In this document: positions 44,892 to 53,929 of the stretch, piece after piece
Position numbering within the stretch: the stretch's first letter is position 1
Layout of the letters: each line of letters opens with the position of its first letter
Source: Sciscionella marina DSM 45152
GTDB lineage: Bacteria; Actinomycetota; Actinomycetes; Mycobacteriales; Pseudonocardiaceae
Assembly (NCBI RefSeq): GCF_000379465.1
Contig: NZ_KB905389.1
Span: forward strand, 1-64,000
DNA: 64,000 nt
Direction: 5' to 3'
Made by a program: the position numbers and the translations under genes
Notes under the pieces: model-generated
Seen by the model: the letters and a program-made list of their open reading frames with translations, nothing else
Told to the model about the DNA's origin: nothing
Databases searched by the model: none

Positions 44892-45890
44892 TCAACCGAT
44901 TGACATGAGTTCGAGCGCTTCGTCCAGCAAAGTCTCAATCGTCGTTTCAAGCTCGGATTCCGAGGGGGATGTATCCCTGCGGGCAGTGCGCCGCCGCAGC
45001 AGCACGCCTTGCAGCAGCGTGGCCGCCTTCCAATGGGTGAAGGCGCGGTAGTATCCGATTTCGGAAACATCGAGGCCGGTCATCTGACCGTACTCCGCAA
45101 TCAGGTGCTCCCGATCGTGGAACCCGCCCACCCGGGTGGGGCTCGGGATGGCGATCGCCGGTTCGAGCGGTGAGCGCCAGTCATCGACCAGCCACGCCAA
45201 GTCGGCGAGCGGATCGCCGAGTGTGCACAGTTCCCAATCGAGTACGGCTGTCACCTTCCCCGCCTCGACCAAGAGGTTCGAGAGACGATAGTCCCCGTGA
45301 ACGATCACTGTCCGCTGCTGCGCGGGCATCCGCGCGGCCAGCCGGGTGCGGCATCGTTCCCACACCACCGCTGCCTTGCTTTCCCTCCCCCACTCGTCCC
45401 AGCTGCGCGCGGTACGGACTATCTGCCGTTCCAGATAGCCTTCCGTTCGTCCCAGGTCGCCGAGGCCGATCTCGTCCGGCCGGATCGCATGTAATGCGGC
45501 GAGCACACCGAGCACGTCATCGCCTACTCGGAGCCGTTCGGAGCCGGAAAGCCCCTCAGCCTCGTCCTCACTGGCAAGCACCACACCGGGGACGCGCTGC
45601 ATCACGTAGAACGCAGTGGTGATACCTGCTTCGTTGCTACCGGTAGCGATCACGGCGGGCACCGGAACCGGTGACCCGTCGAGAGCGCTGAGAACCCGAG
45701 CTTCCCGGTGGACGTCGTGAGCGGTCGGATCATGGCTGCCCGGGGGCGGATGGCGCAGCACCCAGCTGTGCCCCCCACTGTCCTCGATCAGCGAGGTGAT
45801 ATTCGACTGCCCCACGCCCATTCTCCGGACAGCGGCAGGCGGTTCAAACCCGGGCACGCTGTCGACGAGCCAGTCTTGTAATAGCCGCAT
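44892..45890 (-). CDS. Aminoglycoside-phosphotransferase-fold kinase (ACAD10/11 kinase-domain type)
   Basis: A 332-aa kinase-like protein. The catalytic HGDYRLSNLL and metal-binding LDWELCTLGDPLADLAWL are intact; an ATP-binding N-lobe is at residues 20-110. Relatives are the stand-alone form of the kinase domain fused to acyl-CoA dehydrogenase in ACAD10/11, which phosphorylates 4-hydroxyacyl-CoA. GAAGAGG 7 bases before ATG. With nearby acyl-CoA genes, phosphorylation of a hydroxy-acyl intermediate is more likely than antibiotic resistance. Confidence 0.86.
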   Translation of the reverse strand: MRLLQDWLVDSVPGFEPPAAVRRMGVGQSNITSLIEDSGGHSWVLRHPPPGSHDPTAHDVHREARVLSALDGSPVPVPAVIATGSNEAGITTAFYVMQRVPGVVLASEDEAEGLSGSERLRVGDDVLGVLAALHAIRPDEIGLGDLGRTEGYLERQIVRTARSWDEWGRESKAAVVWERCRTRLAARMPAQQRTVIVHGDYRLSNLLVEAGKVTAVLDWELCTLGDPLADLAWLVDDWRSPLEPAIAIPSPTRVGGFHDREHLIAEYGQMTGLDVSEIGYYRAFTHWKAATLLQGVLLRRRTARRDTSPSESELETTIETLLDEALELMSIG

Positions 45891-45930
45891 ACCATGGCCT
45901 CTTCATTGTCACGCGGTGGTCTCGGATACG

Positions 45931-45962
45931 TCCGGCTCCCCGACCTGACGGGGAGCCGGACG
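45931..45962. terminator. Strong 12-bp-stem hairpin
   Basis: GTCCGGCTCCCC (45931-45942) and GGGGAGCCGGAC (45951-45962) pair exactly around an 8-base loop, between the CoA ligase stop (45979) and the kinase start (45890). It is well placed to terminate the ligase transcript and separate it from the kinase pair. Confidence 0.75.
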
Positions 45963-45978
45963 ACACGGAAGCGCTCCC

Positions 45979-47613
45979 TCACATCAGCCGTGTCAGCCTC
46001 CCCTTGGCGGCGGCCTCGACCAGCTCGAATTTTCGGATTTTCCCGGTAGGGGTCACGGGCAGCTTCTCCGCCACCAACCAATGTTCGGGAACCTTGAACG
46101 GCGAGAGCCGATCACGGCAATAGGCCTCGAGTTCTCCGCGCATTCCCTTCCGCGACTCTCCGCGTGGACGGATGACGGCCCCGACGGTCTCACCCCACAG
46201 CTCGTCGGGAACGCCGATCACCGCGGCCTCGGCGACCGCTTCGTGTTCAGCGAGGCACGACTCGATCTCGCGCGGAGCGATGTTCTCCCCTCCCCGGATG
46301 ATCAGATCCTTGGCCCTTCCGGTCAGGGTGATCATTCCGCGTTCGTCCATACTGCCGAGGTCACCGGTGTGCACCCAGCCATCGGTGTCGACGGCGTCCG
46401 CGGTGGCTTCCGGGTCGTGCAAGTACTCGATCAGCTGTTGGTAGCCGCGCGCACATATCTCACCCGGCGTACCGAGTGGCTGTGTCCGACCGGTCTCAGG
46501 GTCCACGATCTTGCATTCGATCTGTGGCAGCGGTCTGCCGACCGTGCCCACGAGATCATGGTGGCTGTCACCGCAGCGGGTCATCGACAACACCGGCGCG
46601 AGTTCGGTCTGGCCGAAAAGGTTGTACACCTCGACACCGAAGAACTTTTCGGCCTCTTCGATCATCGGCCGCGGTACATCGGCACCGCCACCCATCACGA
46701 TCCGCAGGCTCGAGGCGGAACCGCCCGATTCGCGCGCTTTCTCAATTATCGCCCCGAGTATCGCTGGCACAAAGAACAGCAGCTCGGCGTCCTCATCGCG
46801 GAGGGCATCAAGCACCATGCCTGGTTCGAACCGTTCGATGAGGAGCACGCAACCACCCAGCCACAGCGGCCCAAGCGTGCCGATCACGCATGCCGCCGTG
46901 TGGAACATCGGTAACGGGTTCACCGCCCTGAGCCCCGGTGCGGCCCCCGCCGTCTCCAGTGTCAGCTTCGCGACGTTGACCAGTGCCCGGTGCCGCAGAA
47001 GTACTCCCTTCGGCCGTCCCGTCGTACCCGAGGTGTACTGCAGCATCACCGGATCATCCGGATCGCAGGCTATGAGCTCGGTCGAGTCCCGGCCGGTGTC
47101 CAGCCAGCTGTCCCACTCGGACAGGCTGACCACACCGCGCAGATTCGGGCATTCGCCGCGGACCGCGGAGACCACGGCGGCCAGATCGTAGTCGCGGCTG
47201 CGATCCGCATGGATCAGCACGCTCGACTCCGAATGATTCAACGCATATATCAACTCGCTCGCGCGCAGTACCGGATTCAGCGCAACCAGTCGCATTCCGG
47301 CCAACGCGGCGCCGTATTGGACAATGGGCCACTCGAGGACGTTGGGCGCCCAGAGAGCTACGAATTCGCCAGGGCGGGCGATACGCAGCAGTGCGCGCGC
47401 GACCCGCGATGCTTGCGCGTGAAGTTCCCGGTATGTCAGCCGCCGCTGCCGCGTGGTACCGCATACCGTGCCGACGAGAGCGGGCGAGTCGGGACAGTCC
47501 CGGGCACGCGCGGCGAGCAAGGAGCCGACCGTATGCTCGACGAGCGGAGAGGATTCCTCTTTCTCCCACAGGGATTCGTGCAGCAGAACATGCTCGGACT
47601 TCCGAACGGTCAC
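45979..47613 (-). CDS. Acyl-CoA synthetase (AMP-binding)
   Basis: A 544-aa ligase starting at GTG 47613 with GGAGG 9 bases ahead (the longer frame lacks similarity). The AMP-binding loop is MLQYTSGTTGRPKGV, adenylate motif YNLFGQTEL, hinge HTGDLGSMDERGMITLTGR, and the C-terminal catalytic Lys is in VTPTGKIRKFEL. It activates a carboxylic acid to its CoA ester with ATP. The neighbourhood suggests a cyclic or isoprenoid acid. Confidence 0.9.
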   Translation of the reverse strand: MTVRKSEHVLLHESLWEKEESSPLVEHTVGSLLAARARDCPDSPALVGTVCGTTRQRRLTYRELHAQASRVARALLRIARPGEFVALWAPNVLEWPIVQYGAALAGMRLVALNPVLRASELIYALNHSESSVLIHADRSRDYDLAAVVSAVRGECPNLRGVVSLSEWDSWLDTGRDSTELIACDPDDPVMLQYTSGTTGRPKGVLLRHRALVNVAKLTLETAGAAPGLRAVNPLPMFHTAACVIGTLGPLWLGGCVLLIERFEPGMVLDALRDEDAELLFFVPAILGAIIEKARESGGSASSLRIVMGGGADVPRPMIEEAEKFFGVEVYNLFGQTELAPVLSMTRCGDSHHDLVGTVGRPLPQIECKIVDPETGRTQPLGTPGEICARGYQQLIEYLHDPEATADAVDTDGWVHTGDLGSMDERGMITLTGRAKDLIIRGGENIAPREIESCLAEHEAVAEAAVIGVPDELWGETVGAVIRPRGESRKGMRGELEAYCRDRLSPFKVPEHWLVAEKLPVTPTGKIRKFELVEAAAKGRLTRLM

Positions 47614-47917
47614 GAACGTCGACCTCCATTGGCCGATGGACGGCAATCACGATGCCTCGAGATCATACACGTAATCTAATCAATCTTAAAGGCCAATCGA
47701 GGTCGTCCGTTTCCGCGGTCGCACGTCGGCGGAATCGTAACCGGCCACACGGTGCACGTGCGCGATAAATCCACTGTAGACAGATGCAGTACAAGAGCGG
47801 GAAAGGGGAGAAGCTCGCCATTGCAGGGGCCAAGAGCCGTCGCCTTCCGGGTATCGCGGCCACGCCATCGCTGTGGAAGTCAGCAAGTATGGGACCAAGC
47901 GCGCGAACAGGGCCCGC
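47614..47917. other. Intergenic with probable ligase promoter
   Basis: 304 bp between the MBL-fold gene and the acyl-CoA synthetase. The stretch 47669-47691 is AT-rich against the background and could hold the ligase promoter. No gene seen. Confidence 0.35.
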
Positions 47918-48955
47918 TCAGGCGACCAGATACCTGCGCAGGGAAGGGGTCTCCTCGGCCCGTACCCGTCCGTGCACGGCCAGCACGTCCAGATGTGCCT
48001 CGATCTCCATGACCGCCGACATCTGGTGTTCGACCGCGAGGCTCTCCAGCCGCCGGTTGCGCCGAGTCCATGGGAGTTCCCTCGCCACTTCATAAGCCGT
48101 GGTGGCACCGGAATGAACCAGCACGCGCACGTCCTCGAGGCGTTGCCTATGGTGCTGCAGCAGCTCGTCGACCCGTGCGTGCGTGCTCGCTACCACGTGA
48201 CCATGCGCGGGCAGAAGCAGTCCGTCCGGCTGCGCGAGCAGAAGCCGGAGCGAGGCGAGAAACGACCGCAGCGGGTGCGGTTCGGGAGCCAGTTCGAACC
48301 CCAGCGAGGGCGTGATCGTGGACAGCACGTGGTCCCCAGAAAATAGGATCCCCGCTTCGCGATGCCGGAACACCACGTGTCCTCGCGTGTGCCCAGGGGT
48401 CGCGAACACATCGAGCTCACCGCCCGAGAGTTGGATACGCTGTCCGTCGTCAAGCCAGCCGTCCGGCGAGCCGAACGGGACATCGACCTCGTATTCGGGA
48501 CTCAGGTAGTCATTCGCGAGACGGCTGGCCAGGTCGTCGGCGCCACAGCGATAGAGCAGTTCCGGATGGTTCGGGAACCGGCCGGACTGCCGTTCATAGG
48601 TCTCGATACTGAAACGCTCACCGCGGCCGGTGAACAACTCGACTCCGAACCTCTCGCGCCAGGCGTACGCCTGGGTGTAGTGATCCCAGTGGTGGTGGGT
48701 AGCCAGGCAGCAGCTGATGTCCGCGAACCGGTAGCCGATACTGCGAAGCGCCTCGCCGAGGATACGCTCGTTCTCCGTGCTCGCCCAACCGGGGTCGATC
48801 AGCACCACGCCGTCAGCCGATTCCACCGCATAGGCGTTCACCGCGGAGAGACCACTCAGTGGCAGCGGCAACGGTATCCGGTAGACCCCTGTGGCGACCG
48901 GGTGCGCTCCGGGCTCGGTCCAGTCCGAGGGCTGCTCGAACGCTTCCCGCCTCAT
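47918..48955 (-). CDS. Metallo-beta-lactamase-fold hydrolase (GloB/LACTB2-like)
   Basis: A 345-aa MBL-fold protein. HxHxDH is His87-x-His89-x-Asp91-His92 (ATHHHWDHYTQ); TPGHTRGHVVF and FSGDHVLSTITP give further metal ligands. A C-terminal helical domain of about 80 residues fits glyoxalase II/LACTB2 relatives, many of which are thioesterases. With CoA-ester genes all around, hydrolysis of an acyl-CoA is a reasonable guess. It is divergent from the TetR gene at 49512. Confidence 0.87.
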   Translation of the reverse strand: MRREAFEQPSDWTEPGAHPVATGVYRIPLPLPLSGLSAVNAYAVESADGVVLIDPGWASTENERILGEALRSIGYRFADISCCLATHHHWDHYTQAYAWRERFGVELFTGRGERFSIETYERQSGRFPNHPELLYRCGADDLASRLANDYLSPEYEVDVPFGSPDGWLDDGQRIQLSGGELDVFATPGHTRGHVVFRHREAGILFSGDHVLSTITPSLGFELAPEPHPLRSFLASLRLLLAQPDGLLLPAHGHVVASTHARVDELLQHHRQRLEDVRVLVHSGATTAYEVARELPWTRRNRRLESLAVEHQMSAVMEIEAHLDVLAVHGRVRAEETPSLRRYLVA

Positions 48956-49511
48956 ACATCACCACATCCGGTCGGCCAATTCCGCCGTCCAATGCGGAAC
49001 ACGAAAAGTTTATCACCGATTAGAGGACTGGAGATCCTCGCTGTGACCGGCCCCTCCCTCACTCCACACAGCACCGAGGCGGGCGGGCCCACGCACCGGG
49101 CCCGGACCACCAGTCCATCGAGCAGGACTGCGATCCGAACGCCTCGGCCGAGTCACCGGGGCCATCCACAGGCTGTGGAAACACGGGGCATCTTTCGTCT
49201 CGCTTCCCGCGCAGACGGTTCTCCACGCACGGCTGAGGGCTGGGCGGGACCGACAGCGCTGCGGTACGGACAGGGACTCGGTCGGGCCTCGACCCGACCA
49301 TCACGGTCAGGGCGATCGACGCCGTGCCTATCCACAGCGACCAAGTGCGACCGTGCACACGCTCCCCGGTACCCGCTCAGCGCGCCCGGCGCGGTGCAGA
49401 CGTGGACCGAGCCGAATGTGATCACCGCGGAGATCCTCCGAAGAGGTGTTATCTGGTACCGAGGTGACCAGGTGACGACAAAGTGCGGTCACCACAGGTT
49501 AGTATTGATTC
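48956..49511. other. Intergenic between MBL hydrolase and TetR
   Basis: 556 bp. Open frames here have no similarity. Near the TetR start, GGTGACC (49463-49469) and GGTCACC (49487-49493) form an exact inverted repeat 17 bases apart, an operator candidate. TAGTAT (49500-49505) just before the GTG could be a -10 box for a leaderless TetR transcript. Confidence 0.45.
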
Positions 49512-50198
49512 GTGGCTAGAAAATCCACTCAGGCTGAGGCTGAGACGACCGACGAGCACAGTTCCAAGTCGGCGCGCACACGTCAACGAATCCTGGATGC
49601 GGCGGCACACGTGCTCAGCCGAAAGGGATACGCCGGTACCCGGCTCACGGATGTCGCGGACGTGGCCGAGATTCAGGCGCCGGCGATCTACTATTACTTC
49701 CCTTCCCGAGAAGACCTCATCGAAGAAGTGATGTGGTCGGGTATTGCCAGTATGGGGGAGCACGTCCAAGCTCAGCTCGACGCGCTGCCATCGGACACCG
49801 ATCCCCTTGACAGGATCGACGCTGCGGTGGAAGAACACCTGCGGTACCAGTTGGAGATATCGGACTACACCACCGCGGCCATTCGCAATGCCGGACAGAT
49901 ACCGGACAGCATCCGCGTTCGCTATACCGCAGAAGCCAATCGGTACGGTGACATCTGGCGTAAGCTGTTCCGGGACGCGAAACGCAGCGGCCAGCTGCGC
50001 GGTGATCTCGATCAGCGCGCAGCGCGGATGCTGGTGATGGGTGCACTCAACTGGGCGGCGGAATGGTGGAATCCCCGCCGCGGCTCCCTCGATCACGTGA
50101 TCCGGACCGCGAAGTCCTTGGTGCGCGGTGGCTTGTCCGTCCAGCCGGAATCGGAACAGGCGAGCCCCCCGTCCCGGCCGGGACGGGGGAAGAAGTAG
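49512..50198 (+). CDS. TetR-family regulator (KstR2-like)
   Basis: A 228-aa regulator starting at GTG. The helix-turn-helix includes RILDAAAHVLSRKGYAGTRL and APAIYYYFPSREDLIEEVMW; the C-terminal ligand domain contains WAAEWWNPRRGS as in KstR2-like TetR proteins, which bind CoA thioesters. It lies between the divergent MBL gene and the convergent large operon ending at 50209. It probably senses a CoA ester and represses the surrounding operons. A 24-base palindrome sits inside its 3' end. Confidence 0.9.
   Translation: MARKSTQAEAETTDEHSSKSARTRQRILDAAAHVLSRKGYAGTRLTDVADVAEIQAPAIYYYFPSREDLIEEVMWSGIASMGEHVQAQLDALPSDTDPLDRIDAAVEEHLRYQLEISDYTTAAIRNAGQIPDSIRVRYTAEANRYGDIWRKLFRDAKRSGQLRGDLDQRAARMLVMGALNWAAEWWNPRRGSLDHVIRTAKSLVRGGLSVQPESEQASPPSRPGRGKK
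50166..50189. terminator. Perfect 24-base palindrome at the TetR 3' end
   Basis: Arm CCCCCGTCCCGG and its exact reverse complement meet without a loop, inside the last TetR codons and 20 bp from the stop of the convergent reductase gene. As RNA it would form a strong stem in either direction, so it can end both transcripts. Confidence 0.6.
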
Positions 50199-50208
50199 CG
50201 CGCACACC

Positions 50209-51447
50209 TCATCGGGACTGGGCTCGTACCCGCGCCCGGCTTTCGGCGAAGGTGTTCGCATCGTCCCAGCAGGTGCGTTTCATGATGAGAGCTCGATATT
50301 TCATGATCACGTTCTGGCCGTTGATCGTCAGCACGCCGACCAGCCGGTCCCCACGACGATAGAGCGCCACCACACGCTCGTCCCGTACCGGATCGCCCTC
50401 CACTATGCGAACCTCATCGGCGTCCGGCACGCCGACGAATTGGATTCGGCTGTCGTACCAGTCGGACCAGAAATAGGGCACCGTCTGGTAGGCCTTGGCC
50501 GAACCGGGTTCGATCGCGTTGCGTGCGGCGACCGCACCCTGTTCGGCGGCACTGGTCCAATGCTCGAGCCGCATCGGCCGGTCGAACAGCGCGTTGTGCC
50601 AGCGTACGACATCGCCGGCTGCGAAAACCCCGTCGGCACCCGCGGACAGGTGCTGGTCGCAGAGCACGCCGTCGTCCAGCCGCAGTCCCGATCCCTCGAG
50701 CCACTCGGTACACGGATCGGCCCCGATTCCGACGACGACGAGATCCGCGGGAATGGCCGTCCCGTCGGAGAGACCGACCCGCTCCACACCGCGTTCGCCT
50801 TCGATCGCGTCCACTCCCACGCCGCAGCGCAGATCCGTACCGTTGCGATGGTGCAGTGCTACGCAGGCACTCCCCATCGCCGAGCCGACCGCCCTGGCCA
50901 GTGGTGTCGGAGAAGCCTCGACCACCGTGACGTCGAGTCCTCGTTTGCGCGCACCGGCCGCAACCTCCGAGCCGATGAACCCGGCACCGATCACAACGGT
51001 CCGCGCACCTTCGTCGAGCGCGGAGCGGACGGCCACCGCATCATCGAGAGTGCGCAGCGTATGCACCCCGCGCAGCCGCTCCGAACCGGGGAATGTCCTC
51101 GCGCGGGCCCCTGTCGCCAGCACCAGAGCGTCGTAGTCCAGTGACGTTCCGTCCAAGAGGACGCGTTTCCGCTCGATGTCGAGGCCGGTCGCCTTCCGGC
51201 CGAGCACCAGCCGCACGTTCATGTCCTCCCGCAGCGCCGATTCGGTGCGGAACGTGGTCGATTCCGGCTCTGCCCCGGGTTCGTTCCAGTCCAGATAGGC
51301 CTTGGAAAGCGGCGGCCGATCATAAGGCAGATGCTCCTCGGCGCCGACAAGCGTGATCGAACCGTCGAAGCCGCTATTCCGCGCGGCTTCGACAGCTCGC
51401 AGACCGGCCAGTGAGGCGCCCACGACGACCAGGTTCTTTCGCGCCAT
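50209..51447 (-). CDS. Ferredoxin reductase (FAD, NAD(P)H)
   Basis: A 412-aa flavoprotein of the same class as that at 26196: FAD fold VVVGASLAGLRAVEAA with PYDRPPLSKAY, NAD fold VVIGAGFIGSEVAAGARKRG, and VFAAGDVVRWHN. ATG 51447 follows AAAGGGA; the longer frame has no similarity. It is the last gene of the operon and should reduce the ferredoxin encoded next to it, which then serves the Rieske oxygenase encoded at 62201. Confidence 0.92.
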   Translation of the reverse strand: MARKNLVVVGASLAGLRAVEAARNSGFDGSITLVGAEEHLPYDRPPLSKAYLDWNEPGAEPESTTFRTESALREDMNVRLVLGRKATGLDIERKRVLLDGTSLDYDALVLATGARARTFPGSERLRGVHTLRTLDDAVAVRSALDEGARTVVIGAGFIGSEVAAGARKRGLDVTVVEASPTPLARAVGSAMGSACVALHHRNGTDLRCGVGVDAIEGERGVERVGLSDGTAIPADLVVVGIGADPCTEWLEGSGLRLDDGVLCDQHLSAGADGVFAAGDVVRWHNALFDRPMRLEHWTSAAEQGAVAARNAIEPGSAKAYQTVPYFWSDWYDSRIQFVGVPDADEVRIVEGDPVRDERVVALYRRGDRLVGVLTINGQNVIMKYRALIMKRTCWDDANTFAESRARVRAQSR

Positions 51448-51502
51448 CCCATCCCTTTCCACTCCACGATGCCGACCCCGTGCAGGCCATCGGCACAAGC
51501 GA

Positions 51503-51697
51503 TCAGTCTTCCTCGATCCGGAGCGCCTCGGTCGGACAACCGGCTACCGCGTCCTGCACATCGGTCAGTTGCCCGTCGGGAACCAGCTCGGACTTCAGCT
51601 CCAGATCGCCGTTGTCGTCCACTTCGAAAACATCGGGTGCGAGTGATTCGCAGATCCCAAGCCCCGTGCATTTGCACCGATCGACGATGATCTTCAT
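51503..51697 (-). CDS. [3Fe-4S]-type ferredoxin
   Basis: A 64-aa ferredoxin with CKCTGLGICESLAP and distal GCPTEAL. In the cluster loop CTGLGIC the central position is Leu, not Cys, so a [3Fe-4S] cluster is expected. It is 55 bp upstream of the reductase gene. Unlike the ferredoxin at 26009 it lacks His in the loop. Likely electron donor to the Rieske oxygenase of this operon. Confidence 0.9.
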   Translation of the reverse strand: MKIIVDRCKCTGLGICESLAPDVFEVDDNGDLELKSELVPDGQLTDVQDAVAGCPTEALRIEED

Positions 51698-51722
51698 CGT
51701 TGACTCCTCATTGTCGCCTCGA

Positions 51723-53039
51723 TCAGGACCGCCCAGCGAGCGGGTAGCCCGCGAGGATCTCGTCCACGACGAGCTTCGCGGTCTCCGCACATGCCGTCGT
51801 GCCGCCGTTTCCGTATTCTTTGACTCCATCTCCGACGTTCCAGAGGTTAGCGATGGGAGTGGTCCGCGACATGTCGAACCCGGCGACCGCGCGCTGTGGC
51901 GGCCACCCGTCCCGAGTCACCTCGGTCGAGAGGATCCTGGCGTTGTCGAATCCCTGAATCTGCTGCCGGAGTTCCTCGAAGAGCAGCTCCGTCTCGGCTG
52001 CCTCGTCGAAATCTCCGATAGCGGGCTTCGGCACGGCGGTACCCACGTAGAGGTGCCACCCCTGCGGTGCCATCTCCGGGCAGGAATCCGTGAAATTGGC
52101 GACATAGCAGAGCCTGCGCGTATTGGCGAAGCTCAGCATTCCCGGCGCCTGAACCAACCGCTCCCTGCTGGCGAAGTTGACGGTGATCATCGCGCACGGA
52201 CGGTCTCCTTTGCTGACCGCGTTCCGGTAGTCGGACGGGAAGTGCTGCGGACCGACGAGATCGATGGTCGCGGCCGGCCCCACGTCGCTGACCACGAAGC
52301 TGGCCCGCACCTCGACCGGTTCACCGTTCCTGCGCACGGTCGCGCCGCTGACCGAGCCATCGCGCATGTGCAGCGCCTCGACCTCGGCGGAAAGCCACAC
52401 CTCGCCGCCGTTGGCGGTGATCGTCTCGGCGAGCGAACGCCATATTCCGACGGTCCCCTCCGGGCAGAAGCCGAACTTCTTGAACGCGCTCTTCCTCGTG
52501 AAATAAGTCAGGAACACCCGTGCGGGAAGCTCTTCGGAACCCACGGCGAATACCGAACCACACATGTTCCGGAAGATTCCGTGTACCGACTCGTTTTTCG
52601 TGTACTTGGCGACCCACTCGGCCGTGGAAAGCTCGTTCTCGGGAAGCCCCTCGTCGTTACGCGCCGCACCGAGCCCCTTGACGAGTTTCGCTCCCTGCCG
52701 TGTCAGCTTCGAGAGCAGAAAGCCCCAGCCACCACCGGTGACGTCCACATCCTTTGCACCGATCCGGTACAGGATGGGCGGATCCGGCCTTCGAATGTCG
52801 AATTTGGCGCCGACCTCCTCGAACGTCTGCTCGGTGATGCCCTCGACCTCGATGACGATCGCACCGTTGTTCACCTTGAAACCGTCGATGTCCCGGGTGG
52901 ACGCGCGACCGCCGAGATGCTCCAGCCGCTCGACCACCAGCGTCCGGTAACCGAGGTGGGACAGTCGTGCTGCGGTAAACAGTCCACCCGCACCGGCACC
53001 GACGACCAGGGCATCGAACGAATGCTCCGTACTGGCCAA
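51723..53039 (-). CDS. NAD(P)/FAD-dependent oxidoreductase (CrtI/phytoene-dehydrogenase-like)
   Basis: A 438-aa flavoprotein starting at TTG 53039 (GAGGAGG just ahead). The FAD fold ALVVGAGAGGLFTAARLSHL is followed by GGRAST, as in phytoene desaturase and amine-oxidase-like enzymes; the C-terminal FAD motif has NLWNVGDGVKEYGNGG. It would desaturate or isomerise an isoprenoid or alicyclic intermediate. It begins 11 bp after the SDR stop. Confidence 0.85.
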   Translation of the reverse strand: MASTEHSFDALVVGAGAGGLFTAARLSHLGYRTLVVERLEHLGGRASTRDIDGFKVNNGAIVIEVEGITEQTFEEVGAKFDIRRPDPPILYRIGAKDVDVTGGGWGFLLSKLTRQGAKLVKGLGAARNDEGLPENELSTAEWVAKYTKNESVHGIFRNMCGSVFAVGSEELPARVFLTYFTRKSAFKKFGFCPEGTVGIWRSLAETITANGGEVWLSAEVEALHMRDGSVSGATVRRNGEPVEVRASFVVSDVGPAATIDLVGPQHFPSDYRNAVSKGDRPCAMITVNFASRERLVQAPGMLSFANTRRLCYVANFTDSCPEMAPQGWHLYVGTAVPKPAIGDFDEAAETELLFEELRQQIQGFDNARILSTEVTRDGWPPQRAVAGFDMSRTTPIANLWNVGDGVKEYGNGGTTACAETAKLVVDEILAGYPLAGRS

Positions 53040-53050
53040 CGTTCCTCCTC

Positions 53051-53914
53051 TCAACCAACCGGGTTCGTGCCCGGAACGGAAGCGTCCATATCGGTGATCT
53101 CCGGCCAGCGACGCGCGACCTCCTGGACCGTCGGTGTATCGCCGAAAGTGACGCCCTTGGACTGGAAGTACTGCACGCGGTGCACCTGCCCTCCCCCGGC
53201 TACAAGCACCGTGCCGGTGTCCGTGCACTCGTCGCTGATGAGATAGCCAACGATCGGGGCGACCTGTTCGGCGGGCAGCTTGTCGAGTAACTCCTGTGGC
53301 GCAACGTCCTCGGTCATCCGGGTGGCGGCCATCGGCGCCACCGCATTGGCGAGGATTCCGTGTTTGCGCCCTTCGATGGCCAGCGTATTGATCAAGCCGA
53401 TCAGCCCGGCCTTCGCGGATCCGTAGTTCGCCTGGCCGAAGTTGCCGTACACCCCGCTGGTCGAGGTAGCAACGACGATGCGGCCATGCCCCTGCTCGCG
53501 AAAATGCGGCCAGACCGCCTTCGCCATATGGAATCCACCGTAGAGGTGGACCTGGATCACCGAGTCCCAGTCTTGCGTTGACATCTTGTGGAATGCCCTG
53601 TCGCGCAGGATGCCCGCATTGCTCACCAGCCCGTCGACCCGGCCGAAAGCACGTACGGCATCCTCGACGATGCTCGCCGCTCCCGATTCCGTCGCTACAC
53701 TGGCATAGCTGGCGACCGCCTCACCACCGGCCGCGCGGATCTCGTCGACGACGCCGTCGGCCATCGCCGTGCCATTACCCGAGCCATCCCGGGCCCCGCC
53801 AAGGTCGTTGACCACTACCCGTGCTCCGGAGCCGGCGAGTAGCAGGGCGTAGCGCCTCCCCAGCCCGCCGCCAGCGCCGGTCACGATGACAACGCGATCT
53901 GCAACTCCAGGCAT
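53051..53914 (-). CDS. SDR, HSD17B4-type 3-hydroxyacyl-CoA dehydrogenase
   Basis: A 287-aa SDR with [23 protein letters not shown] (NAD-selecting Asp), [13 protein letters not shown] and YGSAKAG for the catalytic Tyr-Lys. The block [11 protein letters not shown] is distinctive of peroxisomal multifunctional-enzyme-2-like and actinobacterial 3-hydroxyacyl-CoA dehydrogenases in steroid catabolism. It would perform the third beta-oxidation step in this operon. Confidence 0.9.
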   Translation of the reverse strand: MPGVADRVVIVTGAGGGLGRRYALLLAGSGARVVVNDLGGARDGSGNGTAMADGVVDEIRAAGGEAVASYASVATESGAASIVEDAVRAFGRVDGLVSNAGILRDRAFHKMSTQDWDSVIQVHLYGGFHMAKAVWPHFREQGHGRIVVATSTSGVYGNFGQANYGSAKAGLIGLINTLAIEGRKHGILANAVAPMAATRMTEDVAPQELLDKLPAEQVAPIVGYLISDECTDTGTVLVAGGGQVHRVQYFQSKGVTFGDTPTVQEVARRWPEITDMDASVPGTNPVG

Positions 53915-53929
53915 TTTTTCTCCTTCGAT

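Noticed and set aside
45841-45856. GGTTCAAACCC, like a tRNA T-arm
   Set aside because: It lies inside the kinase coding sequence and no cloverleaf can be drawn around it.
44892-45890. Aminoglycoside resistance gene
   Set aside because: The APH fold is real, but the context of acyl-CoA genes and similarity to the ACAD10/11 kinase domain make resistance unlikely.
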